Assembly: GCA_013397865.1 (NCBI GenBank)
Contig: VZTI01005243.1
Span: forward strand, 1,232,677 to 1,296,676
Length of the DNA stretch: 64,000 nucleotides
Direction of reading: 5' to 3'
Source: Struthidea cinerea
Taxonomy: Eukaryota > Chordata > Aves > Passeriformes > Corcoracidae
The position numbers and the translations under genes were made by a program. Below, one piece after another: positions 12,501-26,100 of this stretch; the stretch's first letter is position 1; every line of letters starts with the position of its first letter. The notes under the pieces were generated by a model, which was not told the origin of the DNA, searched no databases, and saw only the letters and a program-made list of their open reading frames with translations.

Positions 12501-14460
12501 GTTGACATATATTTGTAGACCCTAAGAATACATCTTTATTTTATTGTCATTGTAGAGCTGTAGGATCAATTAAGTTGGTTAGCTTGTCTTAAAAATATGA
12601 CCTGAAATCAGTGATCTCATATTGTTAGTTTGTAAATAAAATAAATGGCTTTTGTTTTTTAAAGACTACTTTTGAGAGCTCATTGGAACTCTTAAGATTA
12701 GCAAGGATTTTCTGCCTTTTTCATGCATCTTATGTGGAATAAATTCTGCATGACTGTAGATTAATTCCATAATTTACAGTAGATGATTATTAAATGAAAA
12801 AGGAAACTTGTTGACATAAGTGTTTAACATTGTTACTATTCATTGTTCAAGTTTTTAAAATACTTTGTGTGCAAATAGAGGCTACAGTGGGTGTGATGGG
12901 TGAAAAAAGCTAACTTTTGTGTGGCCTCAGCAGTTCTCATCTATGATCTCAAAATGGGTCAGCTTATTCTGTAACAGCTGCTGAATTGCTGCAACCTGCA
13001 GGCTGAAATACTGAGAGAACATAGGTGCTGGTTTATTTTAATTTACCAGGCTGTCACCTGTGGTAGCTCAGGAGATGCATCATGAGCCAGTGAATTGTTC
13101 CTGCAGGGAGGGCAAGGGATCCTGGGAAAGAGACTGGTAGGCTGCGGGTTAAACACCACTAAACTCTCCTATGGAAATCTGTTCCTTCTCATAAGTGAGA
13201 GCTAGTCACCTAGCCGAGAAGCCAGAAGATCAGCTTTTCCTCCCTAGAGGATGCACATTACAGAAATTCATCTGGATCATTCGATGGTGTCCAGCTATGT
13301 GTCTATAGGCCCCTGCACTGTTGTGAGAGGGAATTTGATCTCAGATTATTTCATCCTCAGTTTATGACTATACCTAAAGATAACTGCGAGGCAGTCCAAA
13401 ATTCAGCATTAGTCTAATTACAGTAACTGACCCCCAAATTAATTTTGGTAATGGTTATCATGTGTGAAATGCAGATATCTTGGTAACATGGTGACATGCA
13501 TTACCTTTTGAAATTGCTGTGAAAAGTTGGTAACTACTGCTGCTTATAACAATCTGCCCTACTCCCACCTTATAAATGACACAAAATGGTAACACATGAT
13601 TAAGACTTTAGGGATTGCCTATTTAAGTCACTGTGAAGTTTTTTCGACTATTACTTTCAAAACTTTACTGAATGGAGATACACAAAATGCAAAGGAATTA
13701 ACACTGCAGGAATACACCTATGTTACAATTATGACTTAATACTAAGTTTCTGTATAATTAATTGCATTTTTTAAACAATTATATGCTTTACAATACATTA
13801 AAAGTCTTGTTTTTCTCCCAAAGAAATTATTCTCAAATAAACATTTGTCTGCCTATTTAGTTAGGTTCATAACCTTTTTGGGTTTTTTATTACAAGCTAG
13901 TCCATGGCCCTCTAAACCGGCAACTTATCAAATTTTGCCATCACTATTGATGAAGATATATCTACTTTTAAAATTCTTTGCAGTAACCCTGTAAGAAACT
14001 GCCTGCCTTGTTTTCCACTAAGCATGTTCTAGGATCCAGAGATCTAGAATGAGCTGAGACTGATGGGTCACAAACAAGAGCAAGTTGGCAGGAATCAAAG
14101 GAAAATTTTCTCTTTCTGCTACCCTATTTCTGGTATGGTTGGATAATGGCTTTAGGTATGACACATAGAATTTTTTCAGAAGAACTAACATGATTTAAAA
14201 AACTGTAGCAATGACAGTTTTTAAATTTACATACATAATGTAAATTTGAGCTTTATGCTGGGAATGCTGCTGTGAAGTAGACCAAGTGTGATTTTCTGTG
14301 ACAATCTAACTGTGTTAGAATTTTAGACTAGATGACTCAAAGCTGCCCTGCTAAAAATAAAGCAGGTTTCTGTTTTAAAATCTGAGCTGTACACACAAAT
14401 TGAGAATATATATGCAAATTTAAAAAAAAGCAGGCTTCTGTCTATGACAGATTTTTTTTT
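9561..14460. other. Intronic sequence, nothing recognised
   Basis: This is a long AT-rich intronic stretch with scattered poly-T and poly-A runs and short frames in all directions. I recognise no LINE, LTR, SINE, tRNA-like or coding segment in it. Confidence 0.55.
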
Positions 14461-14469
14461 ACGGTATTT

Positions 14470-14900
14470 TATTTAACTCTTATATACAGTTCAAAGGTTT
14501 GAAGATGCTGGGAATCGAGTTACTTATAAGAATAGGTAACTGTGACCTGGTCATAAGAAGCTACATTTTCAAGAGACCCCTATGTCAATTGCCTAATATT
14601 TTTCTTGCAGATGAAAGAAGCTCTATGGAGCAATTAGTGAGGCAGCACGAGCTTGACATCCATGTTTGCTTTTGTTAAGTATTGTGGCTAAGTTAAATTT
14701 TAGAATCAATTTGAAGAGTAATAATTAAATTCTAGAGCGGCTTCCCGTACAAAATGGAGAATGGCATGGCATGCTTTATTACCCATGTTTAGGTATAATA
14801 GTTGAGTATGCTCAAACTCAAGCAAACAATAACATGTGTGAGATGATTATTTTTTAATTGCAACATGATGGAGTGAATTGGCATTTTGGGTTCTCTGTTT
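14470..14900. promoter_or_regulatory. Candidate conserved non-coding block (contains a possible cryptic exon)
   Basis: This is a repeat-free block with mixed, non-repetitive composition and TAATTA-like homeodomain words, for example 'gagtaataattaaattct' near 14717. Texture alone suggests a conserved non-coding element. It also contains a strong acceptor-like site at 14589-14610 and a donor-like GTTAAGT at 14674. Cross-species conservation cannot be judged from this sequence alone. Confidence 0.25.
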
Positions 14901-17900
14901 TTCTTTTACTCTTGTTATTTTTTTAATCTTGTAATTTTTCCTATCCATTCTTTGAGACATATTGATGAACTATTTTGTTAGTCGTATCAAGTTGAGTTTT
15001 AATTACTCTTTCTTCTTTTTTAGAAGATTTAGAAGGAGGGGAAGCGTTTGACCGTCATCTGACCTGGGTTCTTGTCAGATTTTTCTTATTTAATTAGCAT
15101 TATGAGAAGTGTCTAGTTTTTAAGATGCTTTTAGACAGCTGAAAGCTAACTTTTGCCTATTAAAATATAAATCTATTCCATCAAAGACACAAAAAAGACA
15201 TAAAATTTTTTTTCTAACTCATGCTCTGAACTACTCTCTGACTACTGAGATTGAAGTTCTCTTTTATTATGTGTCTGGCTTAATAAGAAGTGACCTCTTC
15301 CACTTTCCATGATCTCCTTCTATGCCTTTTTTTCTTGTGAGCATGCAAACAACACCAAATATTCCCAGTTCAAAAGCTGTAATTTAAAATTATATGGGTG
15401 AGGCAGCTAAAATAAAAAAGTTTTAAAATAAATCCCACCCTGTTCTGTTCTTTATAGGGTTTTTTTGATGGTTTTGCTTTGTAGTTTAGGGGATTGAAAT
15501 GGCTTCTGACGCTAGACAAATTCTGTGCAATTTCCTCTTCACCCTGAAATCTCTGCAAGTGTTTACTTTGGATTTGTTCTCTAGTACAAGCTCACTGTAC
15601 CTTTTAGGAGTCTGTAATCTTCCCTTATTCTGATCTGAATAAGGGAGCATTCCTTTTTCCAAAGGAATCACTCCAGGTTATTGTCAGGAAAGTAGAAATA
15701 CCCCTCCTCTTACAACAGTGGGACCCAGAATGCAGTGGCAAGATGTCATTACTAGAAAGTTTTCTTTTTAATTTGATGATCTGCTTGGGGAAGAGCTGAT
15801 GGCTCTTTGAATAGTACTTGGTATTCCATTAGTACAGAATTTGTCAGGTGCTGCTTGTTGTGTCAACAAGCAACAGTCTCCACTGACCTTATGGAAAGAG
15901 TACCTTACAAACAATTCCAAACTGTTCCTTTTTTTCTTTGGTTTTGGAGTATGCTTGGGAGCGTTGTGGCCAGACATAGGATCCAGCCTGTACTATAGAG
16001 TTATGTTTGAAGTGTAGACATTTGCATCTCTTTCAGGAAGAGTGCTTTTTTTTTTTGCATTATTTTAAAAATTGTTATCTATGTAGCATGCAAGTATAAA
16101 ATATAATTTAGATGTAAGGGAAAATTAAAAAGAAAAACACTTGATGCTTCTGTATCTTTCTCATTGAATGGTAGATTTTCAGTTCTGAGGAATTTGCTTT
16201 AGATACAGATTGAAGGACAATTCAAAAAAATGCCTATCTTGTGCCATTCTTGTGGAGCTATTTCACTTGGCCCTTTCTGTTAGCTTGGCTTTGGATGTGG
16301 GTAAGCACTCATTTTAACAGAGCTAGTATTAGGGTTGTAATCAGAGGGTAATAAAAGAAGAGACGGAGAAAACTTTTCCACAGTCATGTTTATTATTTGT
16401 CTGTCTCACAGCTCAGGGATCCAAATGCTGTAGCAGTAAGCTTGGTGACTCCATATTATGGGAATTGACATCTTTGTTGCATGAGCTGTCTTGTACGGAG
16501 TCTTTCAGACTTCTGTTTTCTTCTCCATGGTAGTTTGAATTCACATGAAACCCCAGGAGGTTATCGAATACTGCCAGTATGCTGACATGAAATAATTATA
16601 TATTTCTTTTAAGTCAGTGCAGGGAGCATCAAAGTCTTCTGAAGAATCTGAACATAAATGAAAATCAATATATGTGGACAGAACTTGGTGTAGAACTGAT
16701 ACCAATGGAAAGATGAAACCTTTGCTAGAAGTTAGTGCTTCAAATGCCACACTTTGTTAAAAATTATGTGCAGCTTAAGATCTTTAGTCTAGGACAGAGC
16801 TTTTAAAATTTGCTTTTTATTGACTACAAGTCTGTGCTGTTACTGTGACAGGCAGAGATCTTACATTTGAGATTTGCATGCTTGTTGCTCTAACTAACAA
16901 TCATATACCTGGAAAAGACCTAAGGATTAAAATAATGCGTTCTGGTCCAAAATATGGCAACTTAAGGTTCAGCTGAAAGTTTCAGTTCTAGGCTGCAGTT
17001 TTGCACTCTATTACATACTGGCTACAGAGCATGGTGCTAAATATCAAAGCTCACTGCTCTACCTCTCCCATGATGGCTGTCCTCCACAGAAACAGGGGAG
17101 CTATTAAAAATAACAACTGGAAATAAATCTGGAAATAATTAATAAAATTTAGAGACAGAAGGAAGTAATTTATAGATATGAACTCTAATGTATGCATCCT
17201 AACAGAGGCCAAATAAGGTAAGTCAATGTAAAGCAATATATTTTATGAGAATTTTGTATCTTTTTGGTCCATGGCCTTGACTTTTTTCTGATGATCAGCC
17301 CCCAGAAATTCTCTTGCAAGGGAAATTTGTGACCTCAGATCTCCTGAACCACCTGTAAGCTTTCAGTGGTGACTGAAATCCAGGTAACTCTTCACTAGCT
17401 ATTTATGAAAACAGCCAGTTTTATTTCATGCTTTCTAGGGAGTAAAATAACTCCAGATGCAAGAAAAAAAGCAAGATAAACATAGTAAAGTGTCCAGACA
17501 AGACTGAAAGGCAGCTAAGGGGAAAATAAAGACTTTTGGGTTTGCTTTGTTTGGGGTTTTTTTGTCTTTTGGTTGTTGTTGTACCTTTAGAAATATTTAG
17601 CTCTATGGTTGTGCTAGAAGGTAAAAACAGCTGTTCCTGGGGAAGTAGAGCATCACTGGTAGAATGCTGTCAGGCAGTATTATTTCACCTACTTCCTCTT
17701 TGACCTTTTAGAGTCTCATTCTGTACCTGTCTCTCAGTGTGTCAAGTTGCATGGGCACCCATCAATTTCTCATGAAGGTGATTGCAGGAGGGGAAGTGCT
17801 AGATGAGAAAAGCCAGCTTTTTCTGTAGAAATAATCTTTCTTTCAAGCCAATAACAACTTAGAGAGAAATAAAAAGATTTATGATTGGGATTGATCCACA

Positions 17901-19609
17901 ATACTACAAAATTTCTCAAAAAATGTGCCTGGGCTCAGCATTCTCCTTACTGACATTATCCGTGGTACTAGAACGTAATTATTTAATCACAGTAGCATCT
18001 TCACTTGCATGTCATATGTTTAGGTTTTTTAGGGAAGGAAACAAAACAAACGGATGTTTTTGTTGAAATGTGTTGCTTTCTTCACTTTCAAGACTGTTGA
18101 TGTTTCTTTAATAGGAAATAAAACATCCTGCAAGCACAAGCAACAGCTTTTCAGTGTGTACCAACTTGCTGTCCTCAGCGTAGTGTGTGTCTAGGTGTTG
18201 TGACAATTTCATATCTCTGATTGATCTTCTTCATGGCATGTGGTGCATTACCTAGACACCATGCAGTTAAGGTGAGGAATCCTGCTAGGATACCTTTGCT
18301 TCTGTTGGTAAACTCAGGCTTTTAATGCCTATTCCAAGTTGTTTGGGTGTTGGTATAACATTTTCTTTGTGTAAGTTGAAAACCCATCTTCTATATGACA
18401 AAATAATTTAGAGTTCTATTAAACCTCTAATTTTAAAAGAGGGATATATTGGTGATTATATGGGGAAACTGGATTTGAAGCAATGCTTTTGAATTACAGC
18501 AAGACAGCATCTGTAGACACTCTTAAATTTCCACTGAGACAAATAAAAAGGAAAACTATTTTTCAGGACACAAAAAAATGTATTATATCAATAATTTAAG
18601 TACTTGTTTTTATCTGCATAAATAGAAGATGATCGGTTTGCAAATCTGTTTTGTAAGAATAAATGAGTTGGTATGTACCTGCTATCAAGTCTTCACTTGT
18701 TCCTGTGAATTTCAGGAAGTATCACCTCATTCTTCGGAAGAACATTGTTGTGAGGTTGTACTTCAGATAAAAATTCATAAGCTGTAAAAACCCCGTGCCA
18801 AAATATGAGCCACCTTGATAAGATACTGATTTAATTGCATTACTCCAGTCTTTCATGAAGGAAGTAAGGAGTCCTAGTCAGCAGACACAACACTTCCACT
18901 AGTGTAATATAGCTTAATGTAATTAATGTCAGGGCAAGTTGTTTCAGTTTTGGAGCTTTGGGATTTTTTTCTTAAAGAAGAGTTGAACCAGCATGGTGAT
19001 GAAACTGAAATGAAGGAGAGATGATATTTAAATGTCTCTTAAAATGACCGGGAACATAAAATTTAAAATATCACCTAGCAATTAATAGCAAATAATTTGG
19101 AAGTTAGTTTTATTTCAGAAGTCCTTTTTTGACATTTTACGTAGGTTTTTATGTATTTCAGTCTTTTTAATTTGGGCATTGCAAGAATGGATCGTCAAAG
19201 TTGGGAATCTAGAAATTGTCAAATACAGGGTTTGATTCTACAGAGAATTGTAATTCCATTACTCCCCCCTCTGCATTTCTCAGGGTTTCCTGTTGGTATG
19301 AAACACAGTATTTCCCAACTGGGTGAAAGAATTGTGACTGTATTCACACTTGGAAATACCTGGTGTTGGTATTTACTAGAGAAAGACCAGTATCTCTGTG
19401 AGTTCAAGAAGCAAAATATAGAGAAGCTTTTTCTTTTCCTCTGTCAGAAAATTGTTTCACTGGTGTTTTGTGACACTTCACACTCTCAGCTATGCCTTTG
19501 TCAGCAAATACTCTTTCCTTCCTATGAAATGCCAAAAGATTTTCAAGAGCCAGGTTTTTAAGAGCCTTTACCAATTGAGCCAAATCTGACAGGATAAGAA
19601 AGAATGACA
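14901..19609. other. Intronic sequence, nothing firmly recognised
   Basis: This is AT-rich intronic DNA. Short frames, such as those near 15807-15998 and 19151-19561, show no recognisable domain or splice structure and the latter runs toward the CR1 copy. The 18820-18930 stretch contains TAATGTAATTAATG-type words but is too short to call. Confidence 0.5.
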
Positions 19610-19776
19610 GAGGTGAAACTCTGGGTGGTGGGTGCTCCATCCCTGGAAACATTTAAGGTCAAGTTGGATGGGGCTTTGAGCAACCTGATCTAGTTCAAGG
19701 TGTCTCTGGTCATTGGAGGGGATTTGGACTAGATGACCTTTAAGGGTCCCTTCCAACCCAAACCATTCTATGACGA
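19610..19776 (+). repeat. CR1 LINE 3' end, sense, well preserved
   Basis: This is a clear CR1 3' terminus. It contains 'gctccatccctggaaacatt', 'gactagatgacctttaaggg', 'tcccttccaacccaaaccat' and a terminal 'attctatga', the octamer repeat that ends CR1 elements. It is strongly 5'-truncated. The + orientation means the element lies in the same direction as ADK. CR1 is the dominant LINE of bird genomes, so this copy is one of the best indicators of avian origin in the window. Confidence 0.92.
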
Positions 19777-20279
19777 ACAGTAATCAGTCCATGGAACACT
19801 GAAGAAGTCCCTGCAGTCACTGGGATACAGGAAACCCTTATTCAGAAAGTCCTTTGCCATTTCTCAACACCCTAATTAGATGATCTGCAGCAAAACTCTT
19901 GGATGTGCTCAGGTCTGTCTCTCTGATGAAGGGATGCATTTTCATCACGAGCAGTCTTGACAAAAGTCTTGTCAAACAAAGTTACCTTTCTGCACAGTTA
20001 AATGAAATTCCCAATCTACTGGATTCTTGATCCACTTTCTTCTCTAATTTGAAACCAAGTGAGAAGAGAGGGCATTTTCCAGCAGGGAGCAATACATGGT
20101 GGCTATTGGCATTCCGTGGTGCTTGAGTTAACTTCTAACAGTAACTGAGTGCCAAAAACTGTCTGGGCTCAGAGACTGAGGTACATGGTGAAGTGTACTG
20201 TCAGTGGAAACAACATTAGTTAGTACTGTAATTTAGTATGAATCTAGCAGAGAGGCTGTAAGCAAGGGGATATAAAAAT
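19777..20279. other. Intronic sequence, nothing recognised
   Basis: This is a unique-looking intronic spacer between the CR1 copy and the AT-rich candidate regulatory block. No feature was seen. Confidence 0.55.
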
Positions 20280-21560
20280 TTCACTTTCATTAGGTTTGGT
20301 ATTATTGTCCGAGAGGTAGAAAATGAAAGATTTTGCAATGTTTCTTTCTTTTTAGTTCTTTAAAAACATCTTTACTGAAATGAATAAAGGTCTAAAGTCT
20401 CTTGTTATCTTTAAATATTAAAGTTACATTTAGATTAAGTCAGATTAATTCTACTTTATTCAGATAAGCTCAAACTCACTTTGCAAGTCTGTGAGGTGCA
20501 TTACAGTAGACTTGCTAGAATTAGTAAGAGTTGTTACAATTGTTTTGCATTCTTTATTTCAAAAGAAATTACAGAAGCATCTGAATATATGCTGTTAACT
20601 GCTTTTGAAGCAATATGCACTGTTCAGAATATTTAAATAACTAATGAATCCATTTATAACAAATATTTCATATTTTGAAAGAGTATTCAAGATGAAGCCT
20701 GATGAAAGGGAAAGGCTTTTGTGTTGTAATCTCATATTTCATCATGCTTTTTGGAACTTGCATGCTACGAAAAGGATGGTTTAAATTCAAAGTAGTGTTT
20801 GTGGTTGCTTGAAAGTTCTCAGAGAAAAAACTTCTTGGATGTTAACAGAAATGGGATCCTGTTGGCATTTTCCATTTCATGCATGCTAAGTCAAAAGTGT
20901 AGTATCTAAATATGCTACAGGGAATTATTAAAATTACACAGTTATTTCCTAGCCAAAACTTGAAATTATCTGCTAACTTTCTTGCTGTAATGCAGTGCTT
21001 AAAAATATGTACAATTTAACAGGAGGTAAAATTGTAGATGGTTTCCAACCTTTAAAATAATTCCCATTTGGCTGCAAATTCCATTGCAATTAGAAAAGGC
21101 CATAACAGTTTTTAGTTTTATTTAAGACATAGAAGAATAGATTTAATTTCCAAAAATGCTGTGTATCAGCAACTCTGAAGTATTTTAAATTCTAGCCAGA
21201 AGCATAACATAATTGATATTTATATTATTGGGTATGGCAGCATTCTCAGGGCTGTCATTTTGCTTGTAATTTTCTCCTTGCTTGTAAAATTGTCTTATTT
21301 ATTATTTGCACTTTATTCCTAATCAGTTTTGCTAATGTAATAAAAACATTGAAATGTTATTATATGATTAGTAATTTTCCACTATATTAATCCAGCATTA
21401 CATTACACTGTGTGGTGACAATAATGATTTCTAATGTGGTAATGAGAGAGAGTTATTAACATGTCCCAGTACTTAATAGTTTCTTAATTGCAAGGTGGAA
21501 AAATATTTTAAGTTACCATAATCAGCTGTATTAGTGGCAAGAATGGCAAAATAGTGGGAT
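20280..21560. promoter_or_regulatory. Candidate conserved non-coding / enhancer-like block
   Basis: This is about 1.3 kb of repeat-free, CpG-poor, AT-rich sequence with little homopolymer expansion and many homeodomain-, POU- and MEF2-like words, for example 'gattagtaattttccactat' near 21366 and 'tattatttgcactttattcc' near 21300. This texture is typical of conserved non-coding elements in vertebrate introns. No conservation data are available here, so the call is an inference from composition only. Confidence 0.28.
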
Positions 21561-22729
21561 CTGGAACATAAAAATTTAAAGATATATGCTGAGTGGAACA
21601 CTGTCTCCGTCACTATAAAGCTATGTTGGGTTTATGCTTGTTTTCAGGAGTTGTAGTTATTCATAGGATTTTTTCCCATATATTAAACTCAGTATTTATA
21701 TTGACAAATAGAAGAAGACTTGCAGATTTAATACACATTTACCAGTGTGCATGAAATGGGCGTGCAATACACTTTTTTTAATGAGGAAGGTGAAAAGTCT
21801 GTGGTATCCAGCTGGGAAGTTGTTTTAAAGTGGTTAAGCCTGTTGTAGCTGTGACCCCATGCACTTAAATAGCCACAGTGCAAACAAAGAGCTGCACGTT
21901 AGTGGGAGCACAGATTCAGAACCAGCACTAAACAGGTACATAAATGTTATAAATGATTTCTCTAGCTCACTACATTGAGTGGACTCTTACATTCAGTAAA
22001 TAGTTCAAAAAGTGTTGGAGGTGCTTCAAAATTCAGAAGTTAGAAGTCCAAAGGGAGCTTCTGGCCTTCTTTGTGTGTATGTGCATGCATGGAGCAGGCA
22101 GGTTTTCCTGTGTTTGTGTCTGGGTGTTTGTATAGAAATGTTGCAAATACCTTATTTTAAAGTTTTTTTTTTACATAGGCCATGCAAGCTATTGAGAATT
22201 TACTCTGTTTTTATTTAAAACATTTAAAATTTCACAAAAATGTATTTCCCACTTAATTGTAAGACTTTTGTAGATAAGTTGAAAAACTGTTGGGAAAGAG
22301 TAAAAAAGAGGAAAATAATTCTACTCAGTGGGGAAACAAGTGTATTTTCAGATCTAAAGGTATTATAAACATGTGTAAGGTAATGTATACTGGCAAGTGT
22401 GCTGACAGAAAATCTTACTACAACAGCATTGTGTTAAGCTTCAGATGGAAAACACGCTGTAGAAGTGGAAAATATGTAGCCCTATAGAGTATTATCACCA
22501 GTAATACAGCTACTACAGGGTAATTCAGCGCTTGCCCAATGCTGGGTGTTGCATTGCTTCTAGAAATTAAATTTCCTGAGAAGTCCCTCCAATACAGTGG
22601 GTGTGGTATCAGAACAGGAGCAAAGTCATCCTGTAAAAAATAAAAAACTATACTACAGCATTCTTAGGTGTAAATGGTCCAGCAGGAAATGTGGGCTGTT
22701 TACCTCGTTCCCTTTTCAAATCAACAATT
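21561..22729. other. Intronic sequence, nothing recognised
   Basis: This is AT-rich intronic DNA with no recognised repeat, exon or RNA gene. Confidence 0.55.
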
Positions 22730-23110
22730 TAGTTTATGAGGTAGTGTTAATGACATATTAAAAATTTTCTTCTAATGGTTCCACTGGAGTGACTTGCGTT
22801 TTATTACCCAATAAAAACAGTGAGGCTTCTATCGAGATTCTTATAACTGAGAATTTTGCATAATAGAGCTGTCACTTGAAGCGAGTATTTATGGACGTGA
22901 GTGCAGTCCTGTAACAACTAAAGGATAAGCTTTCACTAATTTTGCATCTGCTACAATTAAGAGATAGATTTAGATTCACTTTATGTAGCATGCTGTAAAA
23001 CAGATTCTATGAATGAAGCGGAAATGTTTAGCCTGCTTTTATTACATGTTTAAATAGCATAAGGAATTGACATTTCAATACCCATCCCTCTAAATAAGTA
23101 TCTTGTTCTC
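22730..23110. promoter_or_regulatory. Candidate conserved non-coding block
   Basis: This is a repeat-free block with dense, varied AT-rich words, such as 'taatgacatattaaaaattt' near 22750 and 'attttgcataatagagctgt' near 22853. Like 20280-21560 it lacks the simple-sequence wear seen in neighbouring intron. The call rests on texture only. Confidence 0.22.
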
Positions 23111-26100
23111 AGTGGTTAATTTAAATGCACTTCTTTGTCTCAGTGATTTGCTTCTAGGAGAAGTATTGTGTTCTCTTCAATTTTCTGTGTAAAATGCATT
23201 GAAAACGTGCTCATATTTCAAATTTTCTTTTCAAAAAGAAACAAATATAAACAAAAACATTGCAAATGCCAGCATTGCTTTCATCACTCTTGTGTATTAA
23301 CTGGTTTTTAATCCACAAATTTCTACCAGCTTGTCACTGCATTTTATCTAAAGAAGAAGTTGGTCATACCTGCTTCAATGTTTTTTTTTTTTTTAAGGTG
23401 GTACACTGCAGTTCTACATTGAAGGAGATATTTCAGGTTATGGTTGAAATTCTGTGGTGAGATCAAACAATCTGGAATCACAGACCAAGTGCAGTTTTCC
23501 TTTCTCAAATACGCTAATAATAATATTGGTATAGTGGCACATCTAAGGCCCTTCTTCTTATAACATCTACTTTCTATTATGTATAATCTGGGTTACTGAA
23601 AATCCTGTTAAAATATCACTCCATCTTTTCCTCAAGTTTTGTATCAGGACCTATGTTAGATGAAAAGATGGAAAGCATCAGCACTAGTGAGATTTGATGT
23701 TTAGATGCTACACTGACTGTTATTGTGTTACAAAAGTTGGGAGCATTACTTTTGCTACTTGTAGTGTCATGTTTCAATAATGCATAATTTCTTCCACTTT
23801 ACAACTTTCTTTTGCCCATCTGTACAGTTAAATATGACTCTCATGGTATTTAATTCCTAATTACTAAACCAGAAGCTCTAACAGAAACAGATGAGCTATC
23901 ACTAACAGAATAAATTCTTGTGAAGGTGCACTACAAAAGCATTAGCTGCCTAATCATATGGGTTTGTGTTTGTCCCTTGCCACCCCTTTCAGATGTTCCT
24001 TTGTTGGGACAGATTAAATATGGAATGCTATTTGTAGCTTAATTTATCTTTAAGATAACTATTGATGAATTTTTGTTTTCTTCATACATATCTATTTTCC
24101 ATTTCCAGATTAAAAAAATTGCAATACTTTTCTTTTGGATATTAGGGAGAAAGGTTAATTTGTGAAATTCAATACACAATTAAACAAAGATATATTAACA
24201 AAGTTTCATAATGATATACATAACTTCCACCTTAATTTTTGCCTTCTGCGTCATAAGTGACAACTCTGCAGGTTTTTGGACGATCCTACAGCAGTGTTCT
24301 TTTTCCTTTTTGGTGGTTGGATTGTTCTTCTGCACTGTGATATTGTTACATGGGGGTGGACACCTTTTCTCAGATCTCATGGATAAGAAATGAGGACATT
24401 TAAAAATAGGTGGTTTTCTCCTTGTGTTTGAACACTGTTTGAAACTCAGCATCTTAATGTATGGTTAAGAATACTTTATTATTTGTCTGAAAAATTTTCA
24501 GATACTCATACATTTCCTTTTGTCTCTATAGGTACCTAAACATTAGCTTGTACATTAAATTGATTTTATTGGAAAATGAGTATTTTCTGTTGCTGTGTCA
24601 GTATTTCTCTTCTTGCCTGTTTATTTCAAGTTTTCTTCCTGTTTGTCAAAAAAACCCAGACAAACCAATGAACCCCAAACAACCCCCAAAGCAGCTTTTA
24701 TTCAAGTATTTCTCAAACAACTTGACCACCTTCAGTGCTCAGGCCTGCTTTGTTGGTTTGATGGTTCTACATTTATCTATGATTTATCTGTCTCCTCTCC
24801 TGTCTTACAGTATTTGGGTTTTTTTCTTTAGTGATGATCATGTGTATTAACAAGCAGTCTATCTGCTCCCTCAAAGTTTTCCTCCCTGTCTAGTATCTAA
24901 CTCATGAAGAAAACTTTGGATTTATCCCTTTTTATGTAATTTATTAGAAAGTCTCTGATCATCTTCACAGTTCTTTGTGTGCTGGTGCATTTGGAATGGA
25001 TTCTGGAATAGGGAGTAGCTTTAAGTTACTAAAGCTGTAAAAAGTATCTCCTTGATTCTCAACTGCAGTATTTGCATCAAAATGTTCTTAGCTGGTCTTT
25101 TAGAGTGCCTATGACCTCATCTGGCTCTAGATTTTTTTTTAATTTTACATTGTTGACAGTGACAGAGGAATATCCCCAGCTGTCCTATTTACTTTTAAAG
25201 GTTCACATATAGTTTCATTCTGTGAATTAATCTGTGAACTGCCTCAGGACCCTTGAGAGAACTGTACTAAAATTGTCTTTTGACAGAGACCGTTTTCTAC
25301 TTCACGTCATTTATTTCTGATTGTTCTCTTCTGGGTTTTGTGTATTGCATTTGTGATGTACTCTACACAGCTGGTGGTCATTTGTCTTCTCATCTATATT
25401 GATCTCCTTGGCTGTGTCAAACAGCTTTCAGTCTGTTCCACCACAACCAGAAAGTGAACAAAATGCATGCTTTAACTATGTTCATTTGTTCTGGGATGAA
25501 AAATAATGCCATACTTTAGGCAGTGAACTGCATCGATTATAGAATTCTTATCTTTTCTGTTAGTGTTCTGTATTAATAAAAGAAATATCAAACCTGATCA
25601 TTCTAATAGTCAATTGCTACCCTTTAAATTACAGGTATGTAATCTTTCCTTTGGACAAATCCATACAGCCGTCAGAACAATAGCAGTGTGCAAATTACAG
25701 CTTTGGCAAGAAATCAAGCAGGGAGTATGCAAGTCTCTGTTGTTTCTTTCTATATCCATCTTTGCAATAACAATGTCTCTGCTCATTTTTACAATCCTTA
25801 ATTGTCATTCAGAGTATCCCATTTGAGTTCAATTATATGCTCTTAAGGGGAAGGAACCCTGTTAATGTTTATCTGTAAAGCACTGTGTTCATTTATAGCA
25901 CTCTGTACGTAGCGATCAATCTTCTTTTATACTATGCATTCTGGTTTGTACTAAATCCATTTTAGCAGGCAGTAATTTTTCAACACCAATCTTTCTCAGT
26001 GTGTGTTATTGGTAGTTCAGTGAAAAACTACAACAGTGGCATGCAGTTTTTACTTTCTTTTTATCAATTTGGTTTCTTAACTAACATTTTCAAAAGTAGT

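Noticed and set aside
15807..15998. 63-codon frame with a protein-like Cys-rich sequence
   Set aside because: I considered a retrocopy, but no family is recognisable and no continuation exists in neighbouring frames.
19151..19561. 136-codon + strand frame, the longest in the window
   Set aside because: There is no domain, low-complexity Leu/Phe/Cys content, no splice structure, and it ends just before a CR1 fragment. A frame of this length is expected by chance in 64 kb.
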